A DNA stretch of 9,122 bases. It comes from Deltaproteobacteria bacterium UBA2221. Its GTDB lineage: Bacteria > Desulfobacterota > Syntrophorhabdia > Syntrophorhabdales > WCHB1-27. The position numbers were made by a program, and so were the translations under genes. The notes under the pieces are model-generated. The model had not been told where the DNA came from. It did no database searches and saw nothing but the letters and a program-made list of their open reading frames with translations. Positions within the stretch are counted from its first letter, which is position 1. Every line of letters begins with the position of its first letter. Where the stretch lies: assembly GCA_002328485.1 (NCBI GenBank), contig DCUF01000067.1:1-9122 (forward strand), written 5' to 3'. Shown here piece by piece: positions 6,420 through 9,122 of this stretch.

Positions 6420-7106
6420 ATGAAAAGACTGAGCAGTCTTAGCAAGAAAATAGTCACCGGCTATCATCCGGACGTTATCGTCCTCCTTGAGACAGTCGGT
6501 GAAGACCCGGGCGCACAACCCCGATTGGATCTCGTTATTCTGAAAGAAACGCCACAATCCCCTATGCAACGGCGGACCGAAGTGGAATCCCTGGTGGGTG
6601 AGGAGGCAGCCGCAGCGGTTGACGTGGCGGTGTACACTACCGATGAACTGCGCTACCTCTACTCTACCGCCAGTCCTTTTATCCACCGAATCATGCAAGA
6701 AGGAAGGCTTCTCTACATGAAAAAGGCGACCGCGCTCTGGATCGTGGACGTAAGGGAGGAGTTTGAATCGGCCAAACTGCTCTATGAACACGACCAATAT
6801 AAGACCGCGTGCTACCACAGCCTTCAGACGATCGAGAAAGGCCTGTATGCCATGCTAATGTCAAAAGGAAAAAGTCCCGAAGCGACGGAGGACCTCGTAG
6901 GACTGCACAAGAGGGCCAACGATCTGGGCTTGAAGACCGGCTTGTCGGTGGAGGATGTGGTTTTCGTGAGTAGCTTCAGCCAACACAGATATCCGGTGGA
7001 AGAGGCCCTTCTGCCCCATTTTCGACCAAACAGGGAGGATGCCGAAAGGGCCATCGATTCTGCCCGTCGGCTCATCGAAAAACTGTCTACAATCAGAGCT
7101 AAGTGA
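6420..7106 (+). CDS. minimal nucleotidyltransferase-like and HEPN domain fusion protein
   Basis: A 228-residue two-domain protein. Residues 1-105 follow the MNT-type nucleotidyltransferase layout: a LDLVIL strand (Asp37), VDVAVYTTDELRYL (Asp68), then a PFIHRIMQEGRLLY closing helix and strand. However, the GSxxxG loop and first catalytic Asp are not present (LLETVGEDPG and PRLDL instead), so activity is doubtful. Residues 108-225 are a HEPN domain: VREEFESAKLLYEHDQYKTACYHSLQTIEKGL is not quoted in full here but spans 111-142, with His133, LHKRAND at 162-168, then SQHRYPVE and EDAERAIDSARRLIEKL. No RxxxxH RNase motif is visible. Separate MNT and HEPN proteins often form toxin-antitoxin pairs; here both are fused. 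The ATG at 6420 lacks a ribosome site. The gene starts 69 bp past the dehydrogenase stop in the same frame. Confidence 0.75.
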   Translation: MKRLSSLSKKIVTGYHPDVIVLLETVGEDPGAQPRLDLVILKETPQSPMQRRTEVESLVGEEAAAAVDVAVYTTDELRYLYSTASPFIHRIMQEGRLLYMKKATALWIVDVREEFESAKLLYEHDQYKTACYHSLQTIEKGLYAMLMSKGKSPEATEDLVGLHKRANDLGLKTGLSVEDVVFVSSFSQHRYPVEEALLPHFRPNREDAERAIDSARRLIEKLSTIRAK

Positions 7107-7141
7107 ATCGAGGTTCTGATCAGGAAAGAGCGACGGAATTG

Positions 7142-7150
7142 TGCTATACT
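7142..7150 (+). promoter_or_regulatory. extended -10 promoter immediately before the HAD gene
   Basis: TGCTATACT is an extended -10 (TG at 7142-7143, TATACT at 7145-7150). The predicted transcription start, 7 nt after the -10, falls on the A of the ATG at 7157. No clear -35 is seen, which is usual for extended -10 promoters. Confidence 0.45.
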
Positions 7151-7156
7151 GAGCCT

Positions 7157-7801
7157 ATGAAGAAGATTATATCTTTTGATCTTGATGGGACGCTGGTAGA
7201 CATCGAGTTCGGCAACAAGGTCTGGAATGAGGGTATCGGGGCGAAATTTGCTGAAACGTACGGCGTGGGTCGCGACCTGGGTGAAGAGTGGGTGCGTAAC
7301 GCTTATGCTGCCATTGGAGATAGAAACCTCCTCTGGTACGATATCGACTATTGGCTGAGAAGATTCAACCTGCCGATATCAGCGGCAGAGCTACTCGATA
7401 CCTATGCCGCATCCATCCGACTCCTGCCCCACGTTCACGACGTGCTCGATACCCTGGCAGGTAAGTACCAGTTGGTCGTAGCCTCCAATGCAGCTCGTCT
7501 GTTTGTGGAGAAGGAGCTTGAGCAGACAGGCATTACCTCCTACTTTCGACGAACGGTGTCGGCCACGAGCGATTACGGCATCGTGAAGAAGGATGTGGCT
7601 TTCTACCGAAGGCTTTGCTCTGAGTTAGAAGTCTCCCCGGAAGAAATGGTTCACGTTGGAGACCACCCGGTATTTGACGTCGAGGTCCCTCTGCAGTTCG
7701 GCATCGACGCCTTTTTTGTTGCATCCCAGAGGCCGGAGCCGGCAGGGGTGGATAATGGAAGGGTGTTGCACGATCTAAGAGAGCTTCTGGACCGTCTATG
7801 A
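7157..7801 (+). CDS. HAD-superfamily hydrolase (phosphatase-like)
   Basis: A 214-residue cytoplasmic HAD hydrolase with all four motifs: motif I FDLDGTLVD (Asp8 nucleophile, Asp10), motif II VVASNA (Ser110), motif III Lys144/Lys145 and motif IV GDHPVFD (Gly168, Asp169, Asp174). A helical C1-type cap lies between residues 16 and 90. Substrate is unknown; phosphoglycolate phosphatase-like or nucleotidase activity is typical of the fold. I start at the ATG (7157) because motif I then sits at the standard distance from the N-terminus. A GTG at 7103 would overlap the upstream stop by GTGA but adds 18 unconserved-looking residues. There is no Shine-Dalgarno before either start. The stop overlaps the next gene by 4 nt (ATGA), implying coupled translation. 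Confidence 0.87.
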   Translation: MKKIISFDLDGTLVDIEFGNKVWNEGIGAKFAETYGVGRDLGEEWVRNAYAAIGDRNLLWYDIDYWLRRFNLPISAAELLDTYAASIRLLPHVHDVLDTLAGKYQLVVASNAARLFVEKELEQTGITSYFRRTVSATSDYGIVKKDVAFYRRLCSELEVSPEEMVHVGDHPVFDVEVPLQFGIDAFFVASQRPEPAGVDNGRVLHDLRELLDRL

Positions 7802-8082
7802 AGCGATGTTTCCGCTGCAATGCCACGGTTGAGGAACGGGAATTCTTCTCCCGTCGTGACGAGTGTGGCGCATGCGGAGCAGACCTTCACGTCTGTAAAA
7901 ACTGCTCGTTCTATCGCCCGGGCCGCTCCAATGAGTGTGAAGAACCGCAGGCCGAAAGGGTTGCAGACAAGGAGCGGTCAAACTACTGCGACTTCTTCCG
8001 GTTTAAAGACGAACAGGGAGAGGCGGCATTGGCGAAGGATGACGCAAAAAAGGCTTGGGATCAGCTTTTCAAGAAGCCCTGA
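7798..8082 (+). CDS. small Cys-rich, putative zinc-ribbon protein of unknown function
   Basis: A 94-residue protein dominated by metal-binding-type cysteines: CFRC (Cys4, Cys7), CGAC (Cys23, Cys26), CKNC (Cys33, Cys36), then Cys47 and Cys64. The first two pairs resemble a zinc ribbon, and the third pair with Cys47/Cys64 may form a second site. The middle segment NCSFYRPGRSNECEEPQAER (35-54) and DKERSNYCDFF (57-67) look like strongly conserved family signatures; I recall similar short proteins in Desulfobacterota genomes, always annotated as hypothetical. The C-terminus is charged and helical. Its ATG overlaps the HAD stop as ATGA, so it is translationally coupled to that gene. No function is established; zinc or Fe-S binding is inferred. 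Confidence 0.8.
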   Translation: MKRCFRCNATVEEREFFSRRDECGACGADLHVCKNCSFYRPGRSNECEEPQAERVADKERSNYCDFFRFKDEQGEAALAKDDAKKAWDQLFKKP

Positions 8083-8084
8083 AT

Positions 8085-8339
8085 CTAGTGTTGACCTTCC
8101 CCTTTTCTTGCCCTGGTGAAGATTATTCGATAGCGCTCTCTGTCGGCCTCGAAACAGGCTGTGCATCCGGTGGCCGAACAGTCGCCTTTGTGTAACCCCT
8201 TTTCACCAGGTAAGGGCTCCAACAGCACATCGAAACCGATTGACCGATAGAGTTCGACAGCTTCGGAAAGTCTGGGCTCGCATGCAATGAACCTCTTTTC
8301 CCATCCCTGGTCTTTCAGTATCGCCTCTCGCTCTGTCAT
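8085..8339 (-). CDS. small conserved Cys-containing protein of unknown function
   Basis: An 84-residue protein. Residues 1-46 (opening MTEREAILKDQGWEKRFIAC, then EPRLSEAVELYRSIGFDVLLEPLP) look like a compact alpha/beta unit. Residues 51-64 carry a Cys cluster, KGDCSATGCTACFE (Cys54, Cys59, Cys62), and Cys20 could be a fourth ligand. The tail is basic. I recall similar small proteins from Desulfobacterota without a known role, and a metal site is inferred only. The ATG at 8337-8339 has a GAGAGG site about 10 nt upstream and a perfect TATAAT box a little further up. It converges on the Cys-rich gene at 7798-8082 with only 2 bp between the two stop codons, leaving no room for a terminator. Confidence 0.72.
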   Translation of the reverse strand: MTEREAILKDQGWEKRFIACEPRLSEAVELYRSIGFDVLLEPLPGEKGLHKGDCSATGCTACFEADRERYRIIFTRARKGEGQH

Positions 8340-8358
8340 AGCAACGCTTACCTCTCAA

Positions 8359-8364
8359 TTATAG
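8359..8364 (-). promoter_or_regulatory. -10 element of the small Cys-containing gene
   Basis: A perfect TATAAT on the minus strand, 19 bp before the ATG at 8339. No good -35 is seen at 16-18 bp. A start of transcription near 8352 would leave a leader of about 12 nt. Confidence 0.4.
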
Positions 8365-8414
8365 TCAAAGAGCAGAAAGATTTCCTCCCCAAAAAGGACG
8401 CGGGTCTTTTTAAC

Positions 8415-8441
8415 TCAAGTACCGAGTGAAACGACCGATAA
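8415..8441 (+). promoter_or_regulatory. sigma28 (FliA)-like promoter upstream of the PilZ gene
   Basis: TCAAGTAC (8415-8422), 11 bp, then ACCGATAA (8434-8441). The enterobacterial FliA consensus is TAAAGTTT-N11-GCCGATAA, so the -10 matches 7 of 8 bases, the -35 matches 5 of 8, and the spacer is exact. The leader to the PilZ ATG would be about 120 nt. A chance match is possible. Confidence 0.35.
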
Positions 8442-8560
8442 TCTCCTTAATCAAAGGACGAACCGGGAAGGAGCGCCAGAGGGCCTGATGAGAAGGTGAA
8501 AAAAAGGTTTTCCATGCCAATCGGCTTTCTACCCATTACTCTCTTTGCATACATCAGAGC

Positions 8561-8565
8561 GGAGG
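8561..8565 (+). promoter_or_regulatory. ribosome binding site that fixes the PilZ start
   Basis: GGAGG lies 6 nt before the ATG at 8572. It excludes the upstream in-frame TTG at 8545, which has no ribosome site and precedes this sequence. Confidence 0.75.
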
Positions 8566-8571
8566 ATATTG

Positions 8572-8955
8572 ATGACCGGGTATCACATCGTTGATCGCAG
8601 ACAGTTCGGAAGAACACCCTTTACCGTCGAAGCCATTATAGAAAGCGATATAGAAGTAGCCGTAGGGATGGTTGAGAATATAAGTGTCAAAGGTCTCTAC
8701 ATGCGTCTGCTGACAGGGGACCCCATCCCCTTGCAGAAGCGCGTTCGCATCGATCTTTACCTCCCGGGCTCCAGCGATTATCTGCGCATCCTGAGGTTGC
8801 GCGCGAGGATCATCAGGGTAGATGAGAACGGGATGGCGGTTCAGTTTGGACCGATGCCTTTGGAGACCGCGGCAAAACTCCAGACCATCATCACATTTAT
8901 GAACGAAGGTCAGAATATAGACGCAAGCGACTACGCCAAATATGCCGAGGGGTAA
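8572..8955 (+). CDS. single-domain PilZ protein, c-di-GMP receptor
   Basis: A 127-residue PilZ-domain protein. The two c-di-GMP-binding signatures are intact: RxxxR in DRRQFGRTPF (Arg9, Arg10, Arg14) and the D/NxSxxG motif in ENISVKGLYM (Asn36, Ser38, Gly41). Beta strands follow (VRIDLYLPG, LRLRARIIRVD, GMAVQFGPM), and a C-terminal helix (LETAAKLQTIITFM, 97-110) is seen. It has no output domain, signal peptide or membrane segment, so it likely acts by binding a partner, as single-domain PilZ proteins do in motility, exopolysaccharide or adhesion control. The gene stands alone, with a possible sigma28-type promoter upstream. The ATG is set by GGAGG at 8561. Confidence 0.87.
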   Translation: MTGYHIVDRRQFGRTPFTVEAIIESDIEVAVGMVENISVKGLYMRLLTGDPIPLQKRVRIDLYLPGSSDYLRILRLRARIIRVDENGMAVQFGPMPLETAAKLQTIITFMNEGQNIDASDYAKYAEG

Positions 8956-8963
8956 TGCCCCTC
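8947..8963 (+). other. GC-rich stem-loop spanning the PilZ stop codon
   Basis: GAGGGG (8947-8952) and CCCCTC (8958-8963) form a perfect 6-bp stem whose 5-nt loop contains the TAA stop. There is no following T-run on either strand, so it is at best a weak terminator between the convergent PilZ and HAD genes. Confidence 0.35.
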
Positions 8964-8975
8964 CCGGGAAGACTC

Positions 8976-9122
8976 TTAAAGGATATCTCGAATGAGCTCG
9001 GCGTAACCGTGAATGACGCGCTCGGGATTGGCGGCCAGGATCTCCTCCTTCGGATTCTCACCCTCAGCAATGATGATCACCCGTAATCCCGCGTTTCTCG
9101 CGGCATTGACATCGTCGAGGCT
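8976..9122 (-). CDS. C-terminal fragment of a HAD-superfamily hydrolase (cut by window edge)
   Basis: The last 48 codons and the TAA stop (8976-8978) are visible; the gene continues past the window end. The residues SLDDVNAARNAGLRVIII, then an acidic loop, then ANPERVIHGYAELIRDIL, match the end of phosphoglycolate phosphatase-like HAD proteins. In these, motif IV (GDSxxDVxAARxAGxxVI) is followed by a variable loop and a P-x-x-V-I-x-x-x-x-E-L helix. The fragment would begin just after the GD of motif IV. It converges on the PilZ gene with a 20-bp gap. The specific substrate and start cannot be seen. Confidence 0.72.
   Translation of the reverse strand, partial: SLDDVNAARNAGLRVIIIAEGENPKEEILAANPERVIHGYAELIRDIL

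Noticed and set aside
6420..7801. Toxin-antitoxin locus formed by the HEPN gene and its neighbour.
   Set aside because: The neighbour is a HAD phosphatase, both toxin and antitoxin-like domains are in one protein, and the HEPN RNase motif is missing.
8530..8560. Sigma54 promoter at TTTGCAT before the PilZ gene.
   Set aside because: The required GG at the -24 position is absent at the correct spacing.

Overview
This 9.1-kb window reads as an ordinary chromosomal stretch of an anaerobic or facultative bacterium, most likely a member of the Desulfobacterota (former Deltaproteobacteria). That placement is inferred from protein character: a GlcD/GlcF-type lactate or glycolate dehydrogenase pair, small Cys-rich conserved proteins of a kind I associate with that group, and PilZ and HAD genes. 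No marker gene is present to confirm it. I see no rRNA, tRNA, CRISPR array, insertion sequence or phage gene.

Left part (1-4089), all on the minus strand. Reading in the direction of transcription, a TIM-barrel sugar phosphate isomerase/epimerase-like gene (4089-3247) ends in a clear stem-loop terminator. Then comes a well-formed sigma70-type promoter (TTGACA, 18 bp, TAGAAT) with a near-identical 12-bp repeat pair around the start of transcription. It drives a two-gene unit for an FAD-dependent 2-hydroxyacid dehydrogenase (GlcD-like, 3082-1706) and its iron-sulfur partner with two CCG domains (GlcF/LldE-like, 1691-423). A small DUF3553-like protein (316-56) follows.

Middle (4090-4718). This is a divergent intergenic region of about 630 bp without a credible gene. 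It holds several inverted repeats, including a perfect 11-bp one, and an alternating TTTACTG/TTTACTC heptamer repeat just before the next gene.

Right part (4719-8082), plus strand. An unusually long nucleotide-sugar dehydrogenase is followed by a fused minimal-nucleotidyltransferase-like/HEPN protein whose nucleotidyltransferase site looks degenerate. Next is a HAD-family phosphatase, then a Cys-rich putative zinc protein that overlaps the HAD gene by ATGA. A small Cys-containing protein (8339-8085) converges from the other strand with only 2 bp between stop codons. A PilZ c-di-GMP receptor (8572-8955) follows, preceded by a sequence resembling a sigma28 (FliA) promoter. The window ends inside a second HAD-family gene on the minus strand, of which only the C-terminal 48 residues are visible.

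Functionally the window mixes 2-hydroxyacid oxidation, surface-polysaccharide precursor synthesis and second-messenger sensing. I see no single complete new system. The points most worth checking are the degenerate nucleotidyltransferase-HEPN fusion, the repeat-bearing promoter region, the candidate operator at the dehydrogenase promoter, and two starts that may be leaderless.
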